The notes: generated by a model not told the origin, from the letters alone. A stretch of 64,000 nt of DNA from a bacterium D16-76 (GCA_009917445.1 QZEE01000015.1:1-64000); one strand, 5' to 3'; shown: positions 16,712 through 25,468, counted from the stretch's first letter. Program-made: numbers and translations.

Positions 16712-16867
16712 CGCCAGCGCCATCTAACCACAGCGCCGCCCCGGGAGCACGTCAAATACGCGCTGGCAACCCGTAGCCGCGTGAACCCTTCACGCGGCGG
16801 CTGCCTACCACTCCCCAGGGCGCAAAGCGCCCGTCCCCGCGTCTTGGGTGCAGCGTCACGCTGCTCA
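16712..16867 (-). repeat. Family D 3'-end-associated structured repeat (copy 1)
   Basis: Begins at the stop codon of the alcohol dehydrogenase gene with the palindrome GCAGCGT-g-ACGCTGC (16850-16864), then the GACGCGGGGACGGGCGC core, the hairpin GGGCGC-ttt-GCGCCC, the hairpin CCGCGTGAA..TTCACGCGG and a GCGTATTTGACGTGC tail. About 150 bp match copy 2 (18250-18403) at most positions; copy 3 (35194-35332) is diverged. Confidence 0.75.
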
Positions 16868-17893
16868 CGTTGCTGCGACGTTGATGATTACTTTCATGGT
16901 GGATTCGCGGTTTTCGTCGATGTATTTGTAGGCTTCCAGGTAGTCCTTGAAGGCGAAATGCTTGGAGATCAGCGGGGTGAGCTGTACTTTTCCCTGGTTT
17001 ACCAGCTCGATGGCGGTGTCGTAGTCTTCGGTGCGGTACATCATGGAGGTGTTCAGGTCCAGCTCGTGGTCGTTGAGTACCGCCAGGTCAACCGTGGCCA
17101 TGCCCGCGAATACCGCTACCAAAATGATGGTGCTGCCCTTGCGCGCGTGGGCTATGGCCTGGCCCATGGTGATGTTGTTCCCCGCGCAGTCATAAATCAC
17201 GTCGGCCTTGTCCGGCCCAAAGCACTCGGTTAGGGCCTCGCCAAAATCCTTCTCCTTGGTGTTTATGCAGAAATCCGCGCCGCACTCCTTGGCCTTGTCC
17301 AGCCGCAGGCTGCTTACGTCTGTCACCATGACCCGCCGGGCCCCCATGCCTTTTGCTGCCTGGGCCACCAGTATGCCAATGGGCCCTGCCCCCAGCACAC
17401 AGATGTCCTGCCCGGTTACGTCACCGGCCCGGCGCACCGCATGTACGGCTACGGCCAGGGGCTCGATCATGGCCCCTTCGTCCAGGCCCATGCCCTCCGG
17501 CAGCGGGGTGACCTTCTTCGCGTCTACCGCAAAGTAGTGGGACGCTACGCCCGTAGTCTGGAAGCCCATAACCTTCAGCTTCTCGCACAGGTTGTACTTG
17601 CCATGGCGGCAGGGGTAACATTCCCCGCACACCACCTGGGGCTGTATGGTGACTTTCTGCCCTACCGTCAAGCCCGTGACGCCTTCGCCCAGCTTCTCCA
17701 CCAGGCCCGAGACCTCATGCCCCTGGGTAATGGGGTAGCTGGTAAAGGGGTGTTCCCCGTGGTAAACGTGTATGTCCGACCCGCATACGCCAATCTTCAT
17801 AATTTTGATCAAGGCCTCACCCGGTGCGGGCTCCGGCATAGGTACCTCCCGGAATTCAATCTGGCCGGGGGCTGTCATAACCTGTTGCAGCAT
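16865..17893 (-). CDS. Zinc-dependent alcohol/polyol dehydrogenase (MDR superfamily)
   Basis: Predicted NAD(P)-dependent dehydrogenase, 342 residues, of the sorbitol / threonine dehydrogenase group. GVCGSDIHVYHG carries the catalytic zinc Cys, GHEVSG the zinc His-Glu, and VVCGECYPCRHGKYNLC the four structural-zinc cysteines. The Rossmann motif is VLGAGPIGILVAQ. It is transcribed alone from a good promoter at 17958-17986. The last codons (GCAACG then TGA) match the end of the EF-G-like gene, because both run into a family D repeat. The substrate is not determinable; sorbitol, threonine or butanediol are all possible. Confidence 0.87.
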   Translation of the reverse strand: MLQQVMTAPGQIEFREVPMPEPAPGEALIKIMKIGVCGSDIHVYHGEHPFTSYPITQGHEVSGLVEKLGEGVTGLTVGQKVTIQPQVVCGECYPCRHGKYNLCEKLKVMGFQTTGVASHYFAVDAKKVTPLPEGMGLDEGAMIEPLAVAVHAVRRAGDVTGQDICVLGAGPIGILVAQAAKGMGARRVMVTDVSSLRLDKAKECGADFCINTKEKDFGEALTECFGPDKADVIYDCAGNNITMGQAIAHARKGSTIILVAVFAGMATVDLAVLNDHELDLNTSMMYRTEDYDTAIELVNQGKVQLTPLISKHFAFKDYLEAYKYIDENRESTMKVIINVAAT

Positions 17894-17957
17894 ATGGCAT
17901 GCTCCTTTTTATGTATTTTAGTATGGGCCGATTTTCCAAAAATTAGGCCACAGCCTT

Positions 17958-17986
17958 ATTATACTCGGGAAAAGGTATGGCGGCAA
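17958..17986 (-). promoter_or_regulatory. Sigma-A-type promoter of the dehydrogenase gene
   Basis: On the minus strand TTGCCG, 17 bp, then TATAAT (forward positions 17981-17986 and 17958-17963), 65 bp upstream of the start codon. Confidence 0.7.
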
Positions 17987-18183
17987 GGGGTTTCCGGCAT
18001 TTTCAGAAGCTTTGCCAGCATTTATAATCGGGCTGCGCAAGGCCAAACCGCCCGCGCCGCCTGATTTTCATAAGAAAAAAGCAAAACCGGCAGCCCCAAA
18101 AGTAAAAACCCGCACAAAATATAAAGCACAAAACACCCACGGGCCGCAATCCCAAAACACCCAAAAAGCCATATCTCTAAAAT

Positions 18184-18220
18184 AAAAAGGGCGCCTCCCC
18201 ACCGGAAAGCACCCTTTTTT
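18184..18220. terminator. Bidirectional intrinsic terminator after the EF-G-like gene
   Basis: Stem AAGGGCGC / GCACCCTT (one wobble on the minus strand), with TTTTTT on the plus side and TTTTTATTTT on the minus side. Downstream of family D copy 2, it would end transcripts of the gene at 18391-20466. The rest of the 497-bp gap is A-rich and holds the dehydrogenase promoter. Confidence 0.7.
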
Positions 18221-18249
18221 ATATTTAGTTATCTGCGTTATCTACCGGC

Positions 18250-18403
18250 CAGCACCATCTAACCACAGCGCTGCCCCGGGAGCACGTCAAACACGCGCTG
18301 GCAACCCGTAGCCGCGTGAACCCTTCACGCGGCGGCCGACCATCACTCCCCAGGGCGCAAAGCGCCCGTCCCCGCGTCGCGGATGCAACGTCACGTTGCA
18401 TCG
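18250..18403 (-). repeat. Family D 3'-end-associated structured repeat (copy 2)
   Basis: Contains the palindrome GATGCAACGT-g-ACGTTGCATC (18382-18402), whose centre is the TGA stop (18391-18393) of the EF-G-like gene. The GGGCGC-ttt-GCGCCC and CCGCGTGAA/TTCACGCGG hairpins follow, as in copy 1. The terminal palindrome differs from copy 1 on both arms together. Confidence 0.75.
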
Positions 18404-20466
18404 GGGGTTGAGGATTTGGCGGACTCTATGGCTTTTTGGGCTACGTTGGCGGGGGCCTCTTCGTAGCGTTCGAATTCAAAGGTGAAGCTGCCGCGGCCCT
18501 GGGTGCACTGGCGTACAAAGGTGCTGAAATCATGCATTTCGGCCATGGGGGCTTCCGCCTCTACGGTCTGGCGGCCCGCGCCTGCGGGCTCCATGCCCAG
18601 TACGCGGCCCCGGCGCTTGTTTACTTCGCCCATAATGTCGCCCATGTTGGCATCGGGCACCGTAGCCCGCAGGTGGCCAATAGGCTCTAACAGCACAGGG
18701 TTTGCCTGGGGCAAGCCGTTTTTGTAAGCAATGGTCGCCGCCATCTTAAAGGACATTTCCGACGAATCCACCGGATGGTAAGAGCCATCATACAAAGTAG
18801 CCGACAAGCCCACCACCGGGTAACCCGCCAGGGGCCCCTTGACAATGCACTCCCTCAGGCCCTTTTCCACCGCCGGGAAGAAGCCCTTGGGCACCGAGCC
18901 GCCTACTACGCGCTCGTTAAACTCCAAGCCATCGCTGTCGCAGGGGGCAAACTCGATCCATACATCGCCAAACTGGCCGTGGCCGCCGGTCTGCTTCTTG
19001 TGGCGGCCCTGCACCTGTACCTTCTTGCGGATGGTCTCCCGGTAAGGCACCTTGGGGTCCTTCAAGGTGATCTCCACCCCAAACTTGGATTTAAGCTTAG
19101 AGACAATTACGTCCAAATGCTGCTCGCCCAAGCCGCTTACCACCAGCTCGTGGGTCTCGGTGTTGGACTGGAACCGGATCGTGGGGTCTTCTTCCGCCAG
19201 GCGCAGCATGCCCTGGGCAATCTTATCCTCTTCGCCCTTTTTCTTAGGCACAATGGCCATAGACAAAGTGGGGGTGGGGTAGTCCACGCCCTCCAGGGTG
19301 ACCTTCCGGGTGGGGCTGCACAAGGTGTCGCCGGTGTTGGTGGCCGTAAGCTTGGGTATGCAGCCAATATCGCCCGCGCCAATATATTTTACATCTTCCT
19401 GTTTTTTGCCGGTCATCATCACCGTCTTGCCCACCCGCTCGGTGTTGCCGGTGCGCATGTTTACCAGCTGGGACTCCGTAGAAATCTTGCCGGAAATCAC
19501 CTTCAAGTAAGACAGCTTGCCAATATAGGGGTCCGCCACCGTCTTAAAGACAATAGCCGCCGCCGCGCCGTCGCTGTTAACAGCCAGCTCTACAGGCTCG
19601 CCGTCCACATCGGTGCCGATCTCCCCGGCCTTTTCCTGGGCCGACGGGGCCAGCCAGGTCAAGCCGTCCAAAAATTGCTCCATGCCCCGCATGAGCATGG
19701 CGTCGCCGCAGAACACCGGGGTAATGGCGCCGGACTTTACGCCCTTGCTCACACCCACGATCACTTCCTCGGGGGTAAATTCCTCCCCCGCGAAATACTT
19801 CTCAAACAGCGCGTCGTCCGTCTCTGCCACAGCCTCATAAATTGCGGTGCGCAGGCCCTCCAAACGGTCGCCCATATCGGGGATGGGCACCGCCACGGGC
19901 TTGCCGCCGGAGTAGTCATAGGCCTTGTACTCCAACAGGTTCACATAGATGTTGGCCTGCCCGTCCTGTATGTAGGGCACCACCACCGGGCAAACCGAGG
20001 GGCCAAACTGGGCCTTTAAATCCTCAAACACCCGATAGAACCGGGCGCTTTCATCGCACAGGCCGTTTACAAAGAAGATTTTCGCCAAATCCCGCTTCCC
20101 GGCCGCCTCAAAAGCCTTCTCCGTGCCAACCGCCACGCCGTCCTTGCCGGAAATGACCACCAGCACCGTGTCCGCGGCCCGCATAGCCTCACACATGCCG
20201 CCCTCAAAGTCAAAAAGCCCCGGGGCGTCCAGCAGGTTGATCTTCTTGTTCTTCCATTCCAGCGGGGCCACCGCCGCGCCGATAGAGGTCTTGCGCCGGA
20301 TCTCCTCCGGGTCAAAGTCACAGATTGCGTTGCCGTCGTCCACCTTGCCCCGGCGGTCCGACACCCCCGCCAAATACAGCATGGCTTCCGCCAGCGAGGT
20401 CTTGCCCGCCCCGCCGTGGCCGGCCACCGCCAGGTTGATAATATTCTTTTCCAGATATTGGTTCAT
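18391..20466 (-). CDS. Elongation factor G-like GTPase (EF-G paralogue)
   Basis: Translational GTPase with all EF-G domains, 691 residues. The P-loop is GHGGAGKTSLAEAML (residues 16-30), unlike the AHIDAGKTT of canonical EF-G; LLDAPGLFDFEGG replaces DTPGHVDF, so this belongs to the EF-G-like (FusA2) subfamily. The C-terminal domain IV/V segments GGHGQFGDVWIEFAPC and EPIGHLRATVPDANMGDIMG are intact. The start at 20466 has GGAAGGGA upstream; a longer frame has none. No str operon genes (rpsL, rpsG, tuf) are near, as expected for the paralogue. A role in stress or recycling is only inferred. Confidence 0.9.
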   Translation of the reverse strand: MNQYLEKNIINLAVAGHGGAGKTSLAEAMLYLAGVSDRRGKVDDGNAICDFDPEEIRRKTSIGAAVAPLEWKNKKINLLDAPGLFDFEGGMCEAMRAADTVLVVISGKDGVAVGTEKAFEAAGKRDLAKIFFVNGLCDESARFYRVFEDLKAQFGPSVCPVVVPYIQDGQANIYVNLLEYKAYDYSGGKPVAVPIPDMGDRLEGLRTAIYEAVAETDDALFEKYFAGEEFTPEEVIVGVSKGVKSGAITPVFCGDAMLMRGMEQFLDGLTWLAPSAQEKAGEIGTDVDGEPVELAVNSDGAAAAIVFKTVADPYIGKLSYLKVISGKISTESQLVNMRTGNTERVGKTVMMTGKKQEDVKYIGAGDIGCIPKLTATNTGDTLCSPTRKVTLEGVDYPTPTLSMAIVPKKKGEEDKIAQGMLRLAEEDPTIRFQSNTETHELVVSGLGEQHLDVIVSKLKSKFGVEITLKDPKVPYRETIRKKVQVQGRHKKQTGGHGQFGDVWIEFAPCDSDGLEFNERVVGGSVPKGFFPAVEKGLRECIVKGPLAGYPVVGLSATLYDGSYHPVDSSEMSFKMAATIAYKNGLPQANPVLLEPIGHLRATVPDANMGDIMGEVNKRRGRVLGMEPAGAGRQTVEAEAPMAEMHDFSTFVRQCTQGRGSFTFEFERYEEAPANVAQKAIESAKSSTPDAT

Positions 20467-20721
20467 AAGCGTTAGTCCCTTCCACAAAGCGTCCGGGGTG
20501 CGGCCCAGGCCGGGCCATGCCCCAAAAGCCATGCTTCTTAAGAATTTGCACAAGTTATTTTACAAGGCATCTCTTATTATATAGCATCTTTCCAAAAAAC
20601 ACAATGGGGAAACCCAAAAAATATCCGAATTATCGGAAAATGTTTTGCGATTTTTGTGCAGGCCGCTCATGGCCCCCGGCCCGGGCTCGCCGCCCAAAGA
20701 TCCCAAGCCTCCCAAAAGCCC

Positions 20722-22239
20722 CTACCGCCTGGTAAGGATATCCGGCCGCCCCACGTATTCCATGCTGGGGTAGATCATGTCCAGGAAGGAATCTGGGAAA
20801 TAATAGTCGAAAAACTGCTGGACGCCGTTGGTAGCGGGTATGTTGTTCACCCGCTGGGACTGGCGGAACACAGCTCCGGCCGAAAGGAGGATGTCAATGG
20901 CCATAAAGATAGAGACGGCAACCGTAAGGCGCCGGCCGGTTTTTTCCGGTATCCGCTCAATCAGGCGGGAAAGAGCAGGGTAAAGGTCCTTTAGCCAGAT
21001 CAGGCCCAGCACGCCCCAGAAGAAAGCATACATCAGGTTGGTGCGGCCGCTGATGTTCAGGACAGAATCGCTGTACTCCCAAGAGACCGTGCCAAAAAGG
21101 GACTGCTGCAAGAAGCTGCACAGGTACTCAAAGCCGCCGCCAATAAACATGCTGGCAAAGAAGATGAGGATATCCCGCTGGTTGTACATTTTGTAGAGGA
21201 ACAGGGTAATGGCCACCGCCCCAAAGCCATAGACCAGGATAAACGGCCCAAAAACCACGCTTACCCGCAGCTGGAACTGGTGGGGCGGCACCACCAGCGC
21301 ATAGACCGTCTCCAAAGCAAAGCCCACAACGTTGCCCACCATGAAGATCCAGAAAAGCTTCTGGTAGCACAGGCCAAAGGCAAAGGGACGCTCCGCGCCC
21401 TCAGGCAGCTGCCCTTCGTAGACAGCGGCAGCCTGCTCGGCCCGGCGGCGTATAGCCTGCGAAGACTTGCGGCGGAAGACATTGACATTCTGGCGCAGGG
21501 CTTCCAGCTCTTCATTGTGCCGCAGGGAGTGCAGGTCCGGGAAAGCTTTCAGCAGGCGCTTATGTAGGTAATTGGCACGCAGGCCCTTTTCGTATTTTTC
21601 TTTCAGGCGGGCCGCTTCCTTCTGCCATTCCTTTTCTACCTCCTGCATGCTCATGGCCCCGGCATACAGGCCCTGGCCCAGCCGGTCAGACCCGGCCCGC
21701 AGCTTGCGGGAGACGTATTCCAGGTTTTTCAGCTTGCGGTTCAGGCCCACAATCGAGACGACTGTCACCGCGAAATCAGCCAAGAACAGGGAGAGCAGCA
21801 CAGCCAGCAGCACCCAGCCCGCCGGGCGGGGGATGCGCTCCGCCAGCCGCCCGGCAAAGGGCATAAGGAAGCGCACCACCGCCGCGCCTGCCAGGCCCCA
21901 GACAATGGCAAAGCTTAAACACACATAGCCCCCAATGTTGTGGGGCTTATCCGAGTAATCCCACCATTTTTGGTGGAAGACCTTTTCCAGCAGGTACCCG
22001 GCCAGCCATTCAAGCCCCGTGCCCAGCAGCATAGAGCCCACAATGAGCACCGCCAGGTTGTCCCCAAAGGGTTTCATGAAAAAGTCGATGGCTACCACGC
22101 CCAGGCCGTAGATTGGGCACAGGGGCCCGTTTAAGAAGCCCCGGTTGACAAACCGCTTTTCCTGGGCAGCGGCATAGACCACTTCACTGCACCACCCCAA
22201 AAACGCAAACGCGAAAAAACACCACAAATAGATATACAT
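20722..22239 (-). CDS. Polytopic membrane protein with two tandem ABC_trans_CmpB-like (DUF1113) domains
   Basis: Predicted membrane protein annotated in the family as a putative ABC-transporter permease, though its function is unknown. Two related modules are visible. The first has NRGFLNGPLCPIYGLGVVAI then WWDYSDKPHNIGGYVC (about residues 30-125). The second has VVFGPFILVYGFGAVAI then SWEYSDSVLNISGRTN (about 325-430). A charged cytoplasmic linker (about 185-285, Lys/Arg/Glu-rich) joins them. Each has about five hydrophobic helices. Most family members have one module, so 505 residues reflects a fused duplication. It is transcribed alone. Confidence 0.8.
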   Translation of the reverse strand: MYIYLWCFFAFAFLGWCSEVVYAAAQEKRFVNRGFLNGPLCPIYGLGVVAIDFFMKPFGDNLAVLIVGSMLLGTGLEWLAGYLLEKVFHQKWWDYSDKPHNIGGYVCLSFAIVWGLAGAAVVRFLMPFAGRLAERIPRPAGWVLLAVLLSLFLADFAVTVVSIVGLNRKLKNLEYVSRKLRAGSDRLGQGLYAGAMSMQEVEKEWQKEAARLKEKYEKGLRANYLHKRLLKAFPDLHSLRHNEELEALRQNVNVFRRKSSQAIRRRAEQAAAVYEGQLPEGAERPFAFGLCYQKLFWIFMVGNVVGFALETVYALVVPPHQFQLRVSVVFGPFILVYGFGAVAITLFLYKMYNQRDILIFFASMFIGGGFEYLCSFLQQSLFGTVSWEYSDSVLNISGRTNLMYAFFWGVLGLIWLKDLYPALSRLIERIPEKTGRRLTVAVSIFMAIDILLSAGAVFRQSQRVNNIPATNGVQQFFDYYFPDSFLDMIYPSMEYVGRPDILTRR

Positions 22240-22352
22240 ACCGATTAGGCGCCCAGCGCCCTCCCCCTTCCTTATTTACAGCCATGCTTTTTAAAACACA
22301 TTGTACCACACCACGCCCGCCATTTCCAGCCGAATTTTGGCCTGCGGCAAGA

Positions 22353-22426
22353 CCTTGGGGACTTGCCTCGCCTGCCGGCTCGGTCGGTTCGCAGATTGTT
22401 TGCCACCGGCAAACGCTCACCCCCAA
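22353..22426 (-). repeat. Family E repeat (copy 1)
   Basis: On the minus strand GGGGGTGAGCGT, the stem GTTTGCC-ggt-GGCAAAC, then a 26-bp block starting GCGAACCGACCGAGCC that is identical at 28692-28717 and 33615-33640. It lies in the 290-bp gap between the DUF1113 and mgtC genes, next to another copy of the module seen at 1-53. Confidence 0.75.
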
Positions 22427-22483
22427 ACCCCTGCCAGGGGGAATGATCCCCCCTGGACCCCCAACGCTGGGCGCACGATAGGG

Positions 22484-22518
22484 AGGGCGGCACGTGGAGG
22501 TTTTCCAGGTGCCGCCCT
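22484..22518. repeat. 10-bp GC hairpin downstream of mgtC
   Basis: AGGGCGGCAC / GTGCCGCCCT is a perfect stem followed on the plus strand by TGTTTTG. There is no T run on the mgtC (minus) side, so it is not a typical terminator for that gene. Confidence 0.5.
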
Positions 22519-22529
22519 TGTTTTGCTGT

Positions 22530-23210
22530 TTATGTATCAATGGTGACGATTTCGGGGAAATCCTTTGCCAGCCCTACCAGCTTTCCGGCGTCAAAGTCTA
22601 GGGGGAACAGCACGTCCATTTTGGCTTCTACCTCCCCGGTTTTCCCAATGCTCAGGTGTGTAGCGATAACCCGCACCTGCATTTCCGCCAGGGCGGCGGC
22701 CACCTGCTCCGGCGGCATGCCGTCTTCACCGGCCCGCAGGTGGATGCGGCCCATTTTCTTTTCTTTTACCAGGTGCATCGTATGGTGGAATACATATTGC
22801 AGCACCAGCAAAATTACCGTGCTGCCAATACCCAGCACCCACATGCCCGCGCCTATGGTCATGCCAATGCCCAGGGTGGCCCACACGCCGGCCGAGGTGG
22901 TAATGCCGGTGATGCTGGTTTTCCGGTTCAGGATGATGCCCGCCCCTAAAAAGCCTACGCCCGTCACCACGCCCGCCGCCACCCGGGAGGCGTCTACCTG
23001 GACGCTGTCAATATGCACCACGTCAAAAAAACCGTATTTCGATACGCATACCATCAGCGCCGCCGCCATAGAGACAATGGTGTGGGTGCGTATGCCCGCC
23101 TTTTTCAGCCGGGCTTCCCGCTCAGACCCAATAGCCAGGCCGCACAGCGCCGCTACAACTACCCGCAGAAGGTAGTCGCCCTCGGTTAAAATGAATTGGC
23201 CCCAATCCAT
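22530..23210 (-). CDS. MgtC/SapB family membrane protein
   Basis: Predicted inner-membrane protein of the MgtC family, linked in other bacteria to growth at low magnesium and ATP homeostasis. The N-terminal domain has about five helices with GLAIGSERE, TVSM-like TIVSMAAALM and GVGFLGAGIIL, all family signatures. A C-terminal soluble ACT-like domain (about residues 140-226) follows. I prefer the ATG at 23210 because AAAGGGGGA lies at normal distance; 23216 is also possible. A canonical promoter lies at 23254-23282. No magnesium riboswitch is obvious in the short leader. Confidence 0.88.
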   Translation of the reverse strand: MDWGQFILTEGDYLLRVVVAALCGLAIGSEREARLKKAGIRTHTIVSMAAALMVCVSKYGFFDVVHIDSVQVDASRVAAGVVTGVGFLGAGIILNRKTSITGITTSAGVWATLGIGMTIGAGMWVLGIGSTVILLVLQYVFHHTMHLVKEKKMGRIHLRAGEDGMPPEQVAAALAEMQVRVIATHLSIGKTGEVEAKMDVLFPLDFDAGKLVGLAKDFPEIVTIDT

Positions 23211-23253
23211 TCCCATTCCCCCTTTCGTTAAAGTTTGGTTTAAATGAATATAT

Positions 23254-23282
23254 AGTATACTCGTGTCCTGTGAAAATGTCAA
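23254..23282 (-). promoter_or_regulatory. Canonical sigma-A promoter of mgtC
   Basis: On the minus strand TTGACA (forward 23277-23282), 17 bp, TATACT (forward 23254-23259), about 40 bp before the start codon. Confidence 0.85.
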
Positions 23283-23336
23283 GCTGTTTTAATAACTTTT
23301 AGGTATTTCTTACAAATTCTGCGGCCCCAAAAGATC

Positions 23337-23520
23337 GAAGCCGCCAGGCGGGTAACCTAGCGGCTTCTAAAGAGGAAGTAAGGAGTTAAAATGAGGATAT
23401 GATGAAAAAGAGTTTGTGGCTTTTTTGACCACGGCTATAGGATACCCTATAAATGTGAAGGTTCTCTGAACAGGACGTGTCAATTTGCTAAACAATTTGT
23501 AAACTCCGAGAATTTACAAA
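23337..23520. promoter_or_regulatory. Intergenic palindromes upstream of pepF
   Basis: Three inverted repeats lie in this gap. AAGCCGC/GCGGCTT is at 23337-23368. TATAGG/CCTATA is near 23440-23455. TTTGTAAA (23496-23503) / TTTACAAA (23513-23520) lies just upstream of the pepF -35 box and is a good candidate operator. A nine-codon frame beginning MMKKSLWLF has a weak SD near 23400 but lies before the promoter. Confidence 0.4.
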
Positions 23521-23537
23521 AATTGCCGCCCCTTTCC

Positions 23538-23567
23538 TTGACTTGGGGGCCGCGGCGGCGGTATACT
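23538..23567 (+). promoter_or_regulatory. Sigma-A promoter of pepF
   Basis: TTGACT (23538-23543), an 18-bp spacer and TATACT (23562-23567), 39 bp before the start codon. Confidence 0.75.
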
Positions 23568-23605
23568 CAAAGAAAGCGAATTATAGGAAGGAGACGACCC
23601 CATCT

Positions 23606-25297
23606 ATGAAATTCCCTCAAATGCCCTACACCCGGCCAGACTACCCCCAGGTCTACAAAGACCTGGACGCCCTGGCCGCACGCCTGCGGGACGCCCAGAC
23701 AGCCTCCGAGCAGGCAGCCATCTATAAGGAGCAGGAGGAGCTTTTGTCCCATGTAAGCACCCAGGCCACCATCTGCTCCATACGAAACACCGTAGACACC
23801 CGCGACGCTTTTTACGAGGCTGAGCAGGCTTACCACGACGAGCAGGCCCCTCTGCTGGAAGAAAAGGTCCAGGCCTTCCGCCGGGCGTTGGTAGAATCCC
23901 CCCTGCGGCCCCAGCTGGAAAAGGAAATGGGCCCCCTGCTGTTCTTAAACATGGAAATGGATTTAAAGTCCTTCTCCCCCGAAATCATCCCCTTGATGCA
24001 GGAGGAGAACCGGCTCACCACCGAGTACCAAAAGCTGTACGCCAGCGCCCAGGTGCCTTTCATGGGCAAAACCGTCACCATTGCCCAGCTGGGCCCCTAT
24101 AAGGAAAGCACCGACCGGGCTACCCGCCGTGCCGCCCTGGAAGCCGAAGGGGGCTTTTTCGACGAGCACCAGGCCCAGTTTGACCAGCTGTACGACAAGC
24201 TGGTGAAAAACCGCACCCAGCAGGCCAAGGCCCTGGGCTTCGCCAGCTTTGTAGAGCTGGGGGCCCTGCGCCGTCAGCGCAATTGCTACACCCCGGCCCA
24301 GGCCGCCGCTTTCCGGCAGCAGGTGGTGCGGGACCTGGTGCCCTTAACCCTAAAGCTGAAAGAGCGCCAGGCCAAGCGCATTGGGGTGGAAGACTTTAAA
24401 TTCCACGACAACGCCCTGAAATTCAAGGACGGCTCTGCCACGCCCCAGGGCACGCCGGAGGAGATCATGGCCGCGGGGAAGAAAATGTATCAGGAGCTTT
24501 CGCCGGAGACCGCCGAATTTATTGACATGATGTTTGAAAACGACCTGTTCGACGTGCTGGCAAAGGACGGCAAAGCACCGGGCGGCTATTGCACCGGGCT
24601 GGAGGACTACGGCTACCCCTTCATCTTCTCCAACTTTAACGGCACCTCCGGCGACGTTGACGTGTTGACCCACGAGGCAGGCCACGCCTTTGCCGACTAT
24701 ATAGCCAACAAAACCGTAGACATCCACGCCCTGCGGTGCCCCACCATGGAAGGGGCCGAGACCCACTCCATGAGCATGGAATTCCTCACAGCCCCTTGGC
24801 ACCATCTGTTCTTTGGCCCCCTCACAGATAAATACGAGCTCTCCCACGCAGAAGACGCCCTGCTGTTCATCCCCTACGGCTGCCTGGTAGACCATTTCCA
24901 AGAGGAAATGTACCGCCACCCCGAATACACCCCAGAGGAGCGCAACCAGACATGGCTAAAGCTGGAAAACATGTACCGCCCCTATATCGACTTTGACGGC
25001 CTGCCCTTCTACGCCCGGGGCGCGGGGTGGCAGCGGCAGCTGCACATTTACCTGTACCCCTTCTATTATATCGACTACTGCATGGCCCAGGTCATGTCCC
25101 TGCAAGTCTTTGCCCTGGCCCTAAAAGACCCCAAAGCAGCCTGGGAAACCTATATGTCCTTTGTACGCATGGGCGGTACCAAAACCTTTGTAGACCTGGC
25201 CCACGCGGCCGGCCTGCGTAGCCCCCTGGACGAAGGCTGTGTAAAAGACGTCTGCCAGGCAGCCTTCCAGTGGACAGAAGACCACCTGACCCAGTAA
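23606..25297 (+). CDS. Oligoendopeptidase F-like M3 family zinc metallopeptidase
   Basis: Predicted cytoplasmic peptidase that trims short peptides. The zinc motif HEAGH lies at residues 356-360 in VLTHEAGHAF, with the third ligand Glu in MEGAETHSMSMEF about 25 residues later, as in the M3 family. At 563 residues it is the usual clostridial PepF-like length. The ATG at 23606 is preceded by GAAGGAG; an upstream in-frame start would lie inside the promoter. It is followed by a strong terminator (25419-25455) and is monocistronic. The inverted repeat TTTGTAAA/TTTACAAA upstream suggests regulation. Confidence 0.93.
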   Translation: MKFPQMPYTRPDYPQVYKDLDALAARLRDAQTASEQAAIYKEQEELLSHVSTQATICSIRNTVDTRDAFYEAEQAYHDEQAPLLEEKVQAFRRALVESPLRPQLEKEMGPLLFLNMEMDLKSFSPEIIPLMQEENRLTTEYQKLYASAQVPFMGKTVTIAQLGPYKESTDRATRRAALEAEGGFFDEHQAQFDQLYDKLVKNRTQQAKALGFASFVELGALRRQRNCYTPAQAAAFRQQVVRDLVPLTLKLKERQAKRIGVEDFKFHDNALKFKDGSATPQGTPEEIMAAGKKMYQELSPETAEFIDMMFENDLFDVLAKDGKAPGGYCTGLEDYGYPFIFSNFNGTSGDVDVLTHEAGHAFADYIANKTVDIHALRCPTMEGAETHSMSMEFLTAPWHHLFFGPLTDKYELSHAEDALLFIPYGCLVDHFQEEMYRHPEYTPEERNQTWLKLENMYRPYIDFDGLPFYARGAGWQRQLHIYLYPFYYIDYCMAQVMSLQVFALALKDPKAAWETYMSFVRMGGTKTFVDLAHAAGLRSPLDEGCVKDVCQAAFQWTEDHLTQ

Positions 25298-25312
25298 ATC
25301 CCCCCAAAAAGG

Positions 25313-25405
25313 ATGGGGTCCAGGGGACCGTGTCCCCTGGCAGGGTCAAGGGGCGGAGCCCCTTGTGGGTTCTTAGGGCAAAGCCCTAAGCCGCCGGAGG
25401 CCATA
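25313..25405. repeat. Compound palindromic repeat (CCAGGGG/CCCCTGG, CAAGGGG/CCCCTTG, TTAGGGC/GCCCTAA, CCGCCGGAGG)
   Basis: Three short stems in a row end in the CCGCCGGAGG edge that recurs in many gaps of this window. The first stem (CCAGGGG with CCCCTGG) reappears at 33532-33572, there with an extra hairpin inserted in its loop. Confidence 0.55.
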
Positions 25406-25418
25406 CGTGCGAAATGAA

Positions 25419-25455
25419 ATGTGCCCGGGCTTAGCCCGGGCACATTTTTCTTTTG
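25419..25455 (+). terminator. Intrinsic terminator of pepF
   Basis: Perfect 10-bp stem GTGCCCGGGC-tta-GCCCGGGCAC followed by ATTTTTCTTTT on the plus strand. It lies between convergent genes. Confidence 0.85.
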
Positions 25456-25468
25456 TTGAGGGGGCGGG

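Noticed and set aside
23391-23427. Short leader peptide (MMKKSLWLF) before pepF
   Set aside because: It lies upstream of the pepF promoter, has a marginal SD and shows no codon pattern of an attenuator.
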